Shown: piece after piece, positions 42,464 through 53,502 of the stretch
Position numbering within the stretch: the first letter of the stretch is position 1
Layout: each line of letters begins with the position of its first letter
Assembly: GCA_938082375.1 (NCBI GenBank)
Contig: CALKCJ010000015.1
Coordinates: 1-64,000, forward strand
Direction of reading: 5' to 3'
DNA: 64,000 nucleotides
Origin: an uncultured Thermomicrobiaceae bacterium
Lineage (GTDB): Bacteria; Chloroflexota; Chloroflexia; Thermomicrobiales; Thermomicrobiaceae
Made by a program: the position numbers and the translations under genes
Notes under the pieces: model-generated
What the model saw: the letters and a program-made list of their open reading frames with translations, nothing else
Databases searched by the model: none
Told to the model about the DNA's origin: nothing

Positions 42464-43290
42464 TGCTCCGCCTTACCGTTGCTGGCATCACCGGAAGGAT
42501 GGGACACGCGGTAGCCGAACTCGCCCGCGCCGACCCAGCCATCACACTCATTGGCGGGCTGATCCGGCCGGAGCGGGAAGGCGCTAGCGATCTCATGCTT
42601 CCGGCCGGCATCCAGCTCACCGCCGACGCCCTGGCGCTGCTCCGCGAGAGCGACGTGCTCATCGATTTCACCCAGCCGGCAGCCACAGCTCGTTACGCCA
42701 GCGCCTGCGCCGAGGCGGGCTGTGCGCTGGTGACCGGGACGACCGGGCTCGGCGACGACCAGCTCGACGAATTGCGGACGGCGGCGACGTCCATACCCGT
42801 CCTCCACGCCAGCAACTTCAGCCTCGGCATTGCCGTGCTGCGCGCTGTCCTCCCTGCTCTGGTACGGGCGCTCGCCGATTGGGACGTCGAGATCGTTGAA
42901 CACCACCACCGGCACAAGCGCGACGCCCCTTCCGGCACTGCGCTGGCACTGCGAGAGATCATCCGCGCTGGTCGCCCAGAAACGAACTCGCCGGTCGTCG
43001 CCGGGCGCGAGGGGATGGCGCTGCGCCGTCCAGGCGAGATCGGGATCCATGCCATCCGCGGGGGTGGTGAGCCGGGCCGGCATTTAGTCCTGCTGGGAAG
43101 CGAGGACGAGCTGCTGGAGCTCTCTCACCGGGTCCACAGCCGGCGCGCCTACGCGGCCGGCGCCATCGCCGCAGCGAAGTGGCTGGCCGGCCGAGCTCCC
43201 GGCTGGTATCGCATCGATGACCTACTGGCCGAGCGTCTCGGGGATCTCGCCTGGGCGAGCTATGCCCGAGGACGCCCAGGGTCCAGCTAG
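42463..43290 (+). CDS. dapB: 4-hydroxy-tetrahydrodipicolinate reductase
   Basis: NAD(P)H-dependent second step of the diaminopimelate branch. About 275 residues, with the N-terminal dinucleotide motif VAGITGRMGHAVAEL, the loop LVTGTTGLGDDQ, and the catalytic block VEIVEHHHRHKRDAPSGTAL that holds the conserved His-His and Lys. The terminal part has ISLRRPGEIG-like ALRRPGEIGIHAIRGG. ATG at 42463 overlaps the dapA stop. Confidence 0.96.
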   Translation: MLRLTVAGITGRMGHAVAELARADPAITLIGGLIRPEREGASDLMLPAGIQLTADALALLRESDVLIDFTQPAATARYASACAEAGCALVTGTTGLGDDQLDELRTAATSIPVLHASNFSLGIAVLRAVLPALVRALADWDVEIVEHHHRHKRDAPSGTALALREIIRAGRPETNSPVVAGREGMALRRPGEIGIHAIRGGGEPGRHLVLLGSEDELLELSHRVHSRRAYAAGAIAAAKWLAGRAPGWYRIDDLLAERLGDLAWASYARGRPGSS

Positions 43291-43499
43291 GCCGGCGAGC
43301 GCGTGGTCTGCCGGCGGCCGGGTCCAGCACAAGGCGATCGCAGGCATCGTCCTGTAGAGCGGTAGGGGCGAATGATCACTGGCCCCTACCGCCTGATCGC
43401 CTAGCTTCGGCACCGAGGTTGGTTGGTTGGGTAGCGATCCGATAGGATGCCGGCGATATCGGTAGCTCTCGGTACGGCCGATCGCAAGGAGGGTGACAC

Positions 43500-44435
43500 A
43501 TGCCAGGGCTGTCGTTCGGCATCCATGTCGGCCCGCAGGAGACGACGATCGACGAGCTGCGCCGGCTGTGGTGCTTCGCCGATGACCACGGCTTCGATTG
43601 GCTCTCGGTCTGGGACCACTTCTATGCCCGAACCTCCGACCTCATCCCTCACTACGAGGCCGTAGCGCTGCTGGCAGCCATCGCCTGCGAGACGCGGCGC
43701 CTCCGCTTCGGCTGCATGGTCTTCGCCGTCCAGTTCCGCAACCTGGGCCTGCTGGCCAAGTCGATCGTCACCATCGACCACCTCAGCAGTGGCCGGCTGG
43801 AGGTAGGGCTCGGCGCGGGCTGGCACGAGCCGGAGTACCGGGCGTTCGGCTACCCATTCCTCTCGACGAAGGAGCGGCTGGATCAGCTCGAAGAAGGGGT
43901 TCAGGCTCTGCGGCGTCTCCTCACTGAAGACACGGTCACCTTCCACGGCCGATACGTGCACCTGGAGAGTGCGCGCATGTTCCCCAAGCCCCTCCAGGAG
44001 CGCCTGCCCGTGTGGATCGGCGGCGCTGGCGAGCGGCGCACCGCCCGCATCGCGGCGCGCCACGCCGATGGCTGGAACATCCCCTATATCTCGCCGGAGG
44101 ACTACCGTCGCAAGCGCGCGGCGCTCGAGCACTGGTGCGAGCTGGAGGGTCGCGACCCGGCGACGGTGCGCGATGCAGTGCAGGTGGGCTTCTACATGGC
44201 GCCAAGCGATGACCAGCGGGCAGTCGCGACGGCCCGCGAGCGGCTGGCGCAGCAGGTGGGCCCCCAGGCGCTGGAGCAGCCCGGCTACCTGATTGGCGGG
44301 CCGGCCGCCGTGGCCGAGCAGCTCGCGGCCTACCGGGAGGCCGGCGTGCGGAGCCTCAACCTGGCCCTCCGCCCGCCGGTCGACTGGAAAGCGTTGGAGG
44401 TCTTTGTCGACCAGGTGATGCCGCAGGTCCGTTAG
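43500..44435 (+). CDS. Luciferase-like, F420-dependent-type oxidoreductase
   Basis: A 311-residue member of the luciferase-like monooxygenase superfamily, a TIM barrel binding F420 or FMN. LSFGIHVGPQETTIDEL, WLSVWDHFY, LRFGCMVFAVQFRNLGLLAK, LSSGRLEVGLGAGWHEPEY and LPVWIGGAGERRTARIAARH are the usual family blocks. The VWDHF and LGAGWHEPEY forms are more common in F420-dependent actinobacterial and Chloroflexi enzymes than in bacterial luciferases. The substrate is unknown. ATG at 43500 follows AAGGAGGGTGAC. Confidence 0.9.
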   Translation: MPGLSFGIHVGPQETTIDELRRLWCFADDHGFDWLSVWDHFYARTSDLIPHYEAVALLAAIACETRRLRFGCMVFAVQFRNLGLLAKSIVTIDHLSSGRLEVGLGAGWHEPEYRAFGYPFLSTKERLDQLEEGVQALRRLLTEDTVTFHGRYVHLESARMFPKPLQERLPVWIGGAGERRTARIAARHADGWNIPYISPEDYRRKRAALEHWCELEGRDPATVRDAVQVGFYMAPSDDQRAVATARERLAQQVGPQALEQPGYLIGGPAAVAEQLAAYREAGVRSLNLALRPPVDWKALEVFVDQVMPQVR

Positions 44436-44438
44436 CGC

Positions 44439-45506
44439 CTACAGCTTCAACAGGCCGAAGGCGGCGGCATAGCGCGAGTCATCCCGGCGGAAGGTATCCG
44501 GGTTGACCCCCTTCACTGCGGCCATCTGACAAGCCAGGAGCTGCACCGGCACCACCGCCAGCAGCGGCGAGAGCAGCTCCGGCATCTCCGGTAGCGAAAA
44601 GACCGTCGCGCGGGACAATCCCTCCACCGGCCCGCCGATGACCCAGAGCTCGGCACCGATTGCTTCGAGCACTAGTGCGATCTCCCGCACACGCTCTGTC
44701 GCCCGGCCAGGCACGTTCACGACCACCGCCAGATCACCGGGATTCACCGCGACGATCGGTCCGTGGAGGAACTGCTCGAGCGCCAGCGCGTCGATCTGGC
44801 CGTAGGCGGCTTCCCGCACTTTAATCACTGCCTCCAACGCCGTCGCCTCGTTCGGCCCGGGGCCGCTCACGTAGACCCGCCGCTCGGTCGCCAGGTGAGC
44901 AACCGGCCAGACCTCGTCCTCCCGGGCCAGCACCTCGGCCACCAGATCGGGCAACCCCATCAACGCCCGGCGAAAGCCGGCGGCCGCCGGAACCTGGCGT
45001 CGCTCACCCAACTCGGTGGCTACCTGGGCCAGCACCGTCATCGCGGCGGTGTGCGACGCGGTGTAGGCGGCCGACTGCTCCCGCTCGACGGTGCGCAGTA
45101 CGAGTTGCGAGCCAGGGTGCTCGGCGGTGAGGCTCCCGACCGAGAGCGTGACCGCTCCCGCGGAACACGCCCGCGCCAGTGCCTCGCTCGAGTAGCGTTT
45201 GACGCCGGTGTGGGCGAGCACGATCACGGCGTCCTTCGGCTCCAGGTCGACCGCTTCCGGGTAGACCGCGAAGTCGAAGGAGTTGACGGCGCGGGCATCG
45301 CAGCCAGCCGCGCGCAGCAACCAGGAGCCGACCAGCGCCGCGTGGTAGCTGGTACCGATGCCGACGGTGTAGACGCGGCGGGTCTCATGCAGCCGCTCGG
45401 CTGCCTTGGCCGCCTGCTCCCAGCCGTCCGAGAGCAGGCGGCGTAGCTCCTGCGGCTGCCGGTGAATCGTCCGGTACATTGCGGATTCAGTGATCGACGC
45501 GGCCAT
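44439..45506 (-). CDS. SIS-domain sugar isomerase/deaminase, GlmS C-domain-like
   Basis: A 355-residue protein made of two SIS domains, as in the isomerase half of glucosamine-6-phosphate synthase, without the glutaminase half. The N-terminal MYRTIHRQPQELRRLL leads to the phosphosugar loop IGTSYHAALVGSWLL and VIVLAHTGVKRYSSEAL; the second domain has YVSGPGPNEATALEAVIKV and EQFLHGPIVAV. It could be a glucosamine-6-phosphate deaminase or fructosamine-type isomerase. ATG at 45506 follows AAAGGAGGG. It converges on the LLM gene with 3 bp between. Confidence 0.87.
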   Translation of the reverse strand: MAASITESAMYRTIHRQPQELRRLLSDGWEQAAKAAERLHETRRVYTVGIGTSYHAALVGSWLLRAAGCDARAVNSFDFAVYPEAVDLEPKDAVIVLAHTGVKRYSSEALARACSAGAVTLSVGSLTAEHPGSQLVLRTVEREQSAAYTASHTAAMTVLAQVATELGERRQVPAAAGFRRALMGLPDLVAEVLAREDEVWPVAHLATERRVYVSGPGPNEATALEAVIKVREAAYGQIDALALEQFLHGPIVAVNPGDLAVVVNVPGRATERVREIALVLEAIGAELWVIGGPVEGLSRATVFSLPEMPELLSPLLAVVPVQLLACQMAAVKGVNPDTFRRDDSRYAAAFGLLKL

Positions 45507-45690
45507 CGCCGTCCCTCCTTTCCGCCTCGCCCGCCCAGCCAGAAGCACGCTTCGCTTATCCTGCCCGATGCCAGCTCTCCCGAAAAGAGCCACTCGAGAG
45601 CCTCTGGGGTCAACCTCCTAGCGAGCGGCTGCCTGAAGCCTCGCTGCTTGTCATCGTCACCTTCCGGGTGGAAGGCCTCTGCAACGAAAG

Positions 45691-46362
45691 TTAGTGCGCC
45701 AGGGTATCCTGGAGCGAGGCGCCGAAGGGAGAGACGGAGACCCTCGAGCCTGGATCGCCCGGGCCGCAGTACGCGAGCTCGAGCGACGGAGAGACGGTCG
45801 CCGTCAACGCGCTCGTGTCCCCGGGGAGCACAAGCGCGACCGTCGCCGTCGTCCCCTGCTCCCCGAGATCACACCGGTATTTGTTCATCGTCACGTAGGC
45901 GACCCCACCAGGGTCGAGCGTGACGCGGGCTGGCGGTCGCGAGGTCACCACCTGGTCGCCACTCTGCCGGTAGGTGAACGGGCGTTCGTGCCCTTCGGCA
46001 TCGAGCAACCGAAGAGATGGATAGCCAAAGAGGGAGCACAACCTCGTCGAGGTGTTGGTCAGTGCCAACGCCGGGCTATGTTGCCCGGTGGATTCAGAGA
46101 TGCGGTCAACGGGGGCCAGCGTCACGTCCGCAGACCGGCACCGCATATCGGAAGGAGGAACAGTAGCGCCTTCCCCAGTTCCCACGACAGCGGGACTCGG
46201 CGTGGCGGTGGGAAATCGGCTCTGCGCTGGCGACGCACACGCCACGCTTATCAGGATCGCGACGCTAATCACGAGCACCGGCAGCGGGAAGGGCACCCCA
46301 CGCGATCTCCTGATCGCGTGCGGATCCCCGAACTGCACCCGTGCTGGAACCTTGGGAACCAT
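45691..46362 (-). CDS. DUF4232 lipoprotein
   Basis: A 223-residue exported protein. A hydrophobic segment (VLVISVAILISVACASP) ends in a VAC lipobox-like site, so it is probably lipid-anchored. The mature domain has LALTNTSTRLCSLFGYPSLRLLDAEG, GVAYVTMNKYRCD and SLELAYCGPG, with two cysteine pairs likely disulfide-bonded, matching DUF4232, common in high-GC bacteria and of unknown function. ATG at 46362 behind GAGGGGGG. Confidence 0.78.
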   Translation of the reverse strand: MVPKVPARVQFGDPHAIRRSRGVPFPLPVLVISVAILISVACASPAQSRFPTATPSPAVVGTGEGATVPPSDMRCRSADVTLAPVDRISESTGQHSPALALTNTSTRLCSLFGYPSLRLLDAEGHERPFTYRQSGDQVVTSRPPARVTLDPGGVAYVTMNKYRCDLGEQGTTATVALVLPGDTSALTATVSPSLELAYCGPGDPGSRVSVSPFGASLQDTLAH

Positions 46363-46504
46363 GCCGACCCCCCTCACCCACGGGGCACCGCTCGAGCCGG
46401 ACCAGCGCGCCAATGCGGCTGGACGGGTACCGGAAGCGTATCTGACACACGCGGAGGTGCAAGTCTCGCGTGTTCGGGCATGCCTATCTCTTCCCTGCAA
46501 GCGG

Positions 46505-46790
46505 CGATAGCGCATGGGGCGTGGAGTCCGGCTTGTCCAGCGAGCTCATTACCACTCGTCGCGCGCAGCCGATCCGGAGCGTGCCGATCGTCAGATGCCG
46601 TTGAGCGGGGGCCGACCGAGGGCTGGCCCGTGGTGCTATGGCAGGTGCGGCAGCCGAACTGGGCGAAGAGCTGCGCGTCGACCGCCGTGGCAGTTGAGGC
46701 TGGTGCCAGTGTCGGCCTGGGTACAGAAACCTGACGACAGTCCCTACGGCGAGTAGGGGGAACAGCTTGGTGTCGACGCCGGCTGCATCG
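46505..46790 (-). pseudogene. Relic of a membrane-anchored cytochrome c
   Basis: Pieces of one small cytochrome are spread over frames on the minus strand. KLFPLLAVGTVVRFL gives an anchor; after a frame change a Pro/Ala/Thr linker leads to VDAQLFAQFGCRTCHSTTGQ, with the haem site CxxCH at about 46652-46638; then PPLNGI is visible in a third frame before TGA. The methionine-ligand part is not found. At least two frameshifts and a stop make it non-functional as read. Ends are approximate. Confidence 0.55.
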
Positions 46791-47518
46791 TCCTTCACGG
46801 AGGCTCGAAGCTGCGTGCCGCGATGTGGATGAATCACTCGCCCCCGGCGCCAGACTACCCATCGTGGGTATCGGTCCTCAGGTCGTGGAAGTGGGTGACC
46901 CCGGGCCCTAGAGCGATCGGAGTTGCTCCTGATCTCCCTTGCAGAACTTGCCTGGGAATCTTAGAGCCGCCCAATTCAGATTCTGCGCCTGGCTCAGGTC
47001 CATCCTATCGAAGTGAAGTGCCGGGATGAGGCCATTGGGCAGCATGGCGGCCCGAGCGTGCGCACGAGAGCCAGGGCACCGCCTATCACCAGAACCCGCC
47101 ACGGTGTCAGGCGCCCGCGCGCCAGCTCGTTAGTTCTAGTGACCCCTCCCATCCAACCGCTGTGTCTTCAGTAGCAGCTCTCTCCCGACCGCCTACGACA
47201 CCGTACGAGCCACTTCTGTAAGCGCGATTACATCGAGAACCCTGGCGAAACCGGCTGGAGGTGAGTGGGATTGGGGTAGTGACCTGCGGAACCGGGCGAA
47301 GCCGCGGAGCGCACCTCGCTTCCCACCCTGCGTAGCCCAGGCACTCTGCCAGCCAAGGCATGGTAAGCTGGCAACCCAGAGCAAGCCGATGCCTGCGTTA
47401 CACCCAAGGCACGAGGGTCACCGGTAGCTTACCGGCCGGGTTGTGGGCGGGCTGTGGAGAGGAATGAGCGTGTGGCCCGACTACAGTCGGGTCGGTCAGG
47501 GTGGTGGGCTGTGCTCGT
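46791..47518. other. Long gene-poor region downstream of secA
   Basis: About 730 bp with no convincing coding frame on either strand and no tRNA, riboswitch, tmRNA or RNase P signature that I can recognise. Several small GC-rich hairpins occur, including CCGGTA-GCT-TACCGG near 47424. It may contain further relics next to the cytochrome remnant. Confidence 0.4.
47476..47491 (-). terminator. Hairpin after secA
   Basis: CCCGACT and AGTCGGG form a perfect 7-bp stem with a 2-nt centre about 28 bp after the secA stop codon on the minus strand. No U-tract follows. Confidence 0.4.
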
Positions 47519-50119
<2,601 letters not shown>

Positions 50120-50569
50120 CGATCTCGTCCCCCAAGCATGGTTCTCAGTGACGGATGCGCTGGCATCCATGCGTTTCAAGTCTACTCTCCGCGTCCAGTC
50201 CGCGGCGACCTGTCCGCTGGCACCGCCTGGCGCTTGAGCACCGGCCTCGCTCCCCGCCCTGAGCCCCTCATCCCGCCCTTGGTAACCCCTCTTCCCCAGG
50301 GAGTAGGGGCCAGGGGGTGGGGGCAGGTAGGCGACCCTCACTCCGACGTCGCCACCCCTCTCCCACATGCGCGACAGAGGGGGATGAGCGGCGACGACCA
50401 CAGGGCTAAAACCCCGCCGACGGAGGTACCTGAATCAGCGAACCGCAATGGCATGCGCGTCGGGGAAGTGATCGACTGCAGGGTCGGTGGGCTCCCCAGC
50501 CCTGCCGGTACCGTGTATGCTGGTGCGACACGGGCCAGAATTGTACGACAGGCACGGAGGGCGAGAGCG
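50120..50569. other. Intergenic region upstream of secA and a small transporter
   Basis: About 450 bp between divergent genes. It contains a GC-rich stretch at about 50285-50320 with an imperfect palindrome (CCCCTCTTCCCC against AGGGAGTAGGGG) and a related CCCCTCTCCC / GAGGGGG pair near 50355-50390, of the kind found in dispersed intergenic repeats of Chloroflexota. Copy number cannot be judged from this window. No clear promoter was found. Confidence 0.35.
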
Positions 50570-50959
50570 ATGACCAGTAGGGCGACCTGGATCGACCGGT
50601 TCCTCCCACAGGTTCATCCCGCTATCCTCAGTGGCGGCGCGCTTATCGCCAACTTTCTGTGCAACATCGTCGCTGGCGCTGCCTTTCGCTACTCGGCTCT
50701 CGCTTCCGACGTTCGCGCATTTCTCTTCTGGCAGGTCGTCGGTAACCTGGCTGGCTTCCTCACCGTGATCGCGCTCACCGTGCTGCTGCGGTTCGTGCCG
50801 CTCTCGATCGCCTATCCGGTGACAACAGGGCTGGCGGTGATCGGCGTCCAGGTCGTGGCCGCCGCCGCGCTCTTCCGGGAGCCGATCGTCGCTCACACCT
50901 GGCTGGGCACTGTGCTGATCGTGCTTGGGATCGTCCTCGTTGGATCTCGGGCCACTTGA
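50570..50959 (+). CDS. Small DMT/SMR-like membrane transporter
   Basis: A 129-residue protein with four predicted helices. AGAAFRYSALASDVRAFLFWQVVGN, FVPLSIAYPVTTGLAVIGVQV and WLGTVLIVLGIVLVGSRA match the EamA/small-multidrug-resistance half-transporter fold, in which such units work as dimers. ATG at 50570 follows GGAGGG. The substrate is unknown; it could export lipids, amines or drugs. Confidence 0.75.
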   Translation: MTSRATWIDRFLPQVHPAILSGGALIANFLCNIVAGAAFRYSALASDVRAFLFWQVVGNLAGFLTVIALTVLLRFVPLSIAYPVTTGLAVIGVQVVAAAALFREPIVAHTWLGTVLIVLGIVLVGSRAT

Positions 50960-50985
50960 GGCAGCCCAGGGGGAGGAGACGAGCG

Positions 50986-51333
50986 ATGAGCGGGGGAGAG
51001 CCGCCGGACTTCGCCGAGCGCGTCTACGCGCTGGTGCGCCGCATCCCGCCCGGCCGGGTCACCACCTACGGCCGGATCGCCCGGGCCGCCGGGGCTGCGC
51101 GCTCGGCTCGCATGGTCGGCTGGCTCCTCCACCACAGCCCACCCGATGTCTCCGCCGTCGCCCACCGTGTTGTGAACCGCAACGGCGAGCTGACCGGCGG
51201 CTGGGCCTGGGGCCACCCGGCAGTCATGCGCGCGCTGCTCGAGGACGAAGGGGTCACTTTCGTCGACGAGTACCAGGTCGACCTGGGGCAACACCTGTGG
51301 GATCCGCTCGACGAAAACCAGCCGGCCAGCTAG
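50986..51333 (+). CDS. Alkyltransferase-like (ATL) DNA-damage recognition protein
   Basis: A 115-residue protein of the MGMT DNA-binding fold. FAERVYALVRRIPPGRVTTYG, IARAAGAARSARMVGWLLHH and HRVVNRNGEL are the family blocks. In place of the catalytic PCHR there is VAHR (Ala59-His60-Arg61), so it cannot transfer alkyl groups; ATL proteins bind O6-alkylguanine and hand the lesion to nucleotide excision repair. Most have Trp at this place, so Ala is uncommon. ATG at 50986 follows GGGAGGAG. Confidence 0.88.
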   Translation: MSGGEPPDFAERVYALVRRIPPGRVTTYGRIARAAGAARSARMVGWLLHHSPPDVSAVAHRVVNRNGELTGGWAWGHPAVMRALLEDEGVTFVDEYQVDLGQHLWDPLDENQPAS

Positions 51334-51351
51334 CAGCCGCCGGGCACAGGG

Positions 51352-53166
51352 CTAGCCGTTCGAGCGACCAGAGCGCACAGGCGGATGCCGGAGATTCAGC
51401 CCGAGCGAGGCCAGGTTCAACGCTAGCCCGAGCCCGATCGCCCCGATCACGAGCGGCAGCGCCTCGGCCACCGGTGACGGTCGCACCACGGCAAAGCCAG
51501 CCAGCGCCGCCGAGCTCGCGCCGCTGGCCAGCGCGGTCAGCTCAGCCACGTGCGGGCCATCCTCCAGCCCGCTGACCACCGTGATCCGCGCGATCCCCAC
51601 TGCCTCCGGGCGCACCAGGGCCCGCCCCTGCTCGTCGCGCGGCAGGCCAGGGGCTGGCGCACCGTCGATCGTGATCGCAAAGCCCTCTCCGGGGCCGCTG
51701 AACAGCAGATCCAGCCGCGGCCCACCGAAGGGGATCCGGATCGTCTCCCCGGCCTGCGACGGCCGGAGTAGGCGGCCGGTATCACCCTCTTCCAGTCGCC
51801 AGCCGCCGCCGTGCTGGAGGTAACGGCTGTCGGCGAGGTAGATGCCAGTCCAGGCGCGGTCGAGCACTGGCCGCGCTCGGGCCAAAAGACTGTAGGCCGA
51901 GCGGGGGGTGAAATCCCAGTTGACGATGGCGAAGCCGCGGGTCGGATCTGGCCAGTTGACAGGGTCGTCAGGAGAGATCGGCCAGCGGAAGTACCAGACA
52001 CACATCACGCCCATCCAGGGCCACTCGCGCTGGGCGCGGAGGTAGCCCTGGTAGAGGTAGCGCGCCTGCTGCTCCTCGCTGACGGGCTCGCCCCAGACCG
52101 AAGGGCGTCCCCGCCAGTCCTCCGGTAGCGAGAGCCAGGCGTACTCGACTGCCCAGATCGGCTTGTCGGCGTCGCCGTTCCGTACCATGATTTCCCGGAG
52201 CTGGATCACTCGGGAGAAATTGTTGCGCGCGAAGCCCACGCGGCGGTCGTACGGGCTGTAGCCGTAGCCATAGACCATCGCGGTGGCGATGTCGAAGTAG
52301 TCCGCCGCACCCGCGTCGTACATTCCCTGGAAAAAGAGCAGGTCGCTCAAGTTCTCCGGGCCAGTCTGATCGGTGGGAGCCAAACCGGGCATTAGCACCA
52401 CGACCTCAGGGTTGACCCGCTTGGCGGCAACATAAGCCACCTTGAGTAGCTCAGTAAAGGCAGCGGGGTCGATCGGCTGACCGCCCCACTCACCCTGCAG
52501 GTTGGGCTCATTCCAAATCTGGATGTAGCGGATCTTGCCGCGGTACCGGCTGACGAGCGTGGCGACGAAGTTCGCGTAGTCCTCGGCCCGCGTGGGAGGG
52601 CCGTCGGGGAACTGGTCGAGGTTGGGCTGGCCCTCCCGCGCCCAGCGCGGGGGCTTGTCCAGCCGGGCAATAATCTCCAGACCGCGCTCATTGGCCAGCG
52701 CGACGATGCGGTCGTACTTCTCCCACGTGCTGACGTTCCACTTAGCATCCCAGTACACATTGGGCTGGGGCTCGATCTCATACCAGAAGAACGGCTGGCG
52801 GATGAAGGTGAAGCCGGCAGCCGCGATCATATCGAGTGTGCGGCGCACCTTCTCGGGATCGGGTTCGTCCTGAAGGAAGGTGTTCACGCCGAGCGGGTTG
52901 AGGTCGGTATAAGGAATCGCCGATCCGCCCTCACCGGTCTCGACGCCACGCGTGAAGTAGCGCCCGGCGACGAGGCTTGCGGCGAGCGAGGCGACCAGCC
53001 CGAGGATCACCAGCAGGTGCAGACCGAAGAGAAGCACCCTCTTTTCGACCAGCGGCCAAAGCAGGAGCCTCGCATCACTCGTGGTTCGTCGCTGGGTCAG
53101 CGACGCAACGCGAGTGACAGCCCTGCCACCGCTGGGCTTAGTTTCCTCCGGGTAACGCTTTCGCAC
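51352..53166 (-). CDS. Membrane-anchored GH39/GH5-like glycoside hydrolase
   Basis: A 604-residue protein with a transmembrane helix near residues 46-68, an external TIM barrel (about 90-430), a beta-rich domain with LDLLFSGPGEGFAITIDG, and a C-terminal transmembrane segment. The barrel has GFTFIRQPFFWYEIEP, the acid/base motif IQIWNEPNLQG and the nucleophile candidate PIWAVEYAWLS, as in clan A enzymes. It should act on surface or extracellular glycans. GTG at 53166 follows AGGAG. Confidence 0.85.
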   Translation of the reverse strand: MRKRYPEETKPSGGRAVTRVASLTQRRTTSDARLLLWPLVEKRVLLFGLHLLVILGLVASLAASLVAGRYFTRGVETGEGGSAIPYTDLNPLGVNTFLQDEPDPEKVRRTLDMIAAAGFTFIRQPFFWYEIEPQPNVYWDAKWNVSTWEKYDRIVALANERGLEIIARLDKPPRWAREGQPNLDQFPDGPPTRAEDYANFVATLVSRYRGKIRYIQIWNEPNLQGEWGGQPIDPAAFTELLKVAYVAAKRVNPEVVVLMPGLAPTDQTGPENLSDLLFFQGMYDAGAADYFDIATAMVYGYGYSPYDRRVGFARNNFSRVIQLREIMVRNGDADKPIWAVEYAWLSLPEDWRGRPSVWGEPVSEEQQARYLYQGYLRAQREWPWMGVMCVWYFRWPISPDDPVNWPDPTRGFAIVNWDFTPRSAYSLLARARPVLDRAWTGIYLADSRYLQHGGGWRLEEGDTGRLLRPSQAGETIRIPFGGPRLDLLFSGPGEGFAITIDGAPAPGLPRDEQGRALVRPEAVGIARITVVSGLEDGPHVAELTALASGASSAALAGFAVVRPSPVAEALPLVIGAIGLGLALNLASLGLNLRHPPVRSGRSNG

Positions 53167-53502
53167 CTCGTCTCCTGTCTGCGTGTGCTTCTCGACACCT
53201 GCGAGCCCATTCGAGAGAGCGAGCGCTCTCCACGTTCCCGATGTTAGCGCAGCAGACTCGCCTGTTTCCTCGGCCCATCACCTTACACATCAGTGAAATG
53301 TTGTCCACATACCCGGCTGGCTGAACTCGCCTGTCGCCGGAATGGAGGAGCGCGATGCTGCATCAGCCCGGACACCGCCCGGGGCTTCGCACGGGCACCG
53401 ATGCTCTCGCCACACGACGTCGCTTATACTTCCGGCACGCCGCCTGCCGGTCGCCCTCAAGAGCCTCGGTAAGCGAGCGGCGCCTCGACAGGAGGAATGA
53501 GC
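53167..53502. other. Intergenic region between GH gene and MFS transporter
   Basis: About 330 bp between divergent genes. A TATACT at 53425-53430 is a possible -10 for the transporter, without a good -35. A small palindrome GAGAGC-GAGC-GCTCTC lies near 53213. Nothing else was recognised. Confidence 0.35.

Noticed and set aside
46863-47518. Cobalamin riboswitch, tmRNA or RNase P RNA in the gene-poor region
   Set aside because: I looked for the conserved boxes of each class on both strands and found only short GC-rich partial matches.
50285-50390. Mobile element or CRISPR in the secA upstream region
   Set aside because: There are only imperfect GC-rich palindromes, without spacers, transposase fragments or target duplications.
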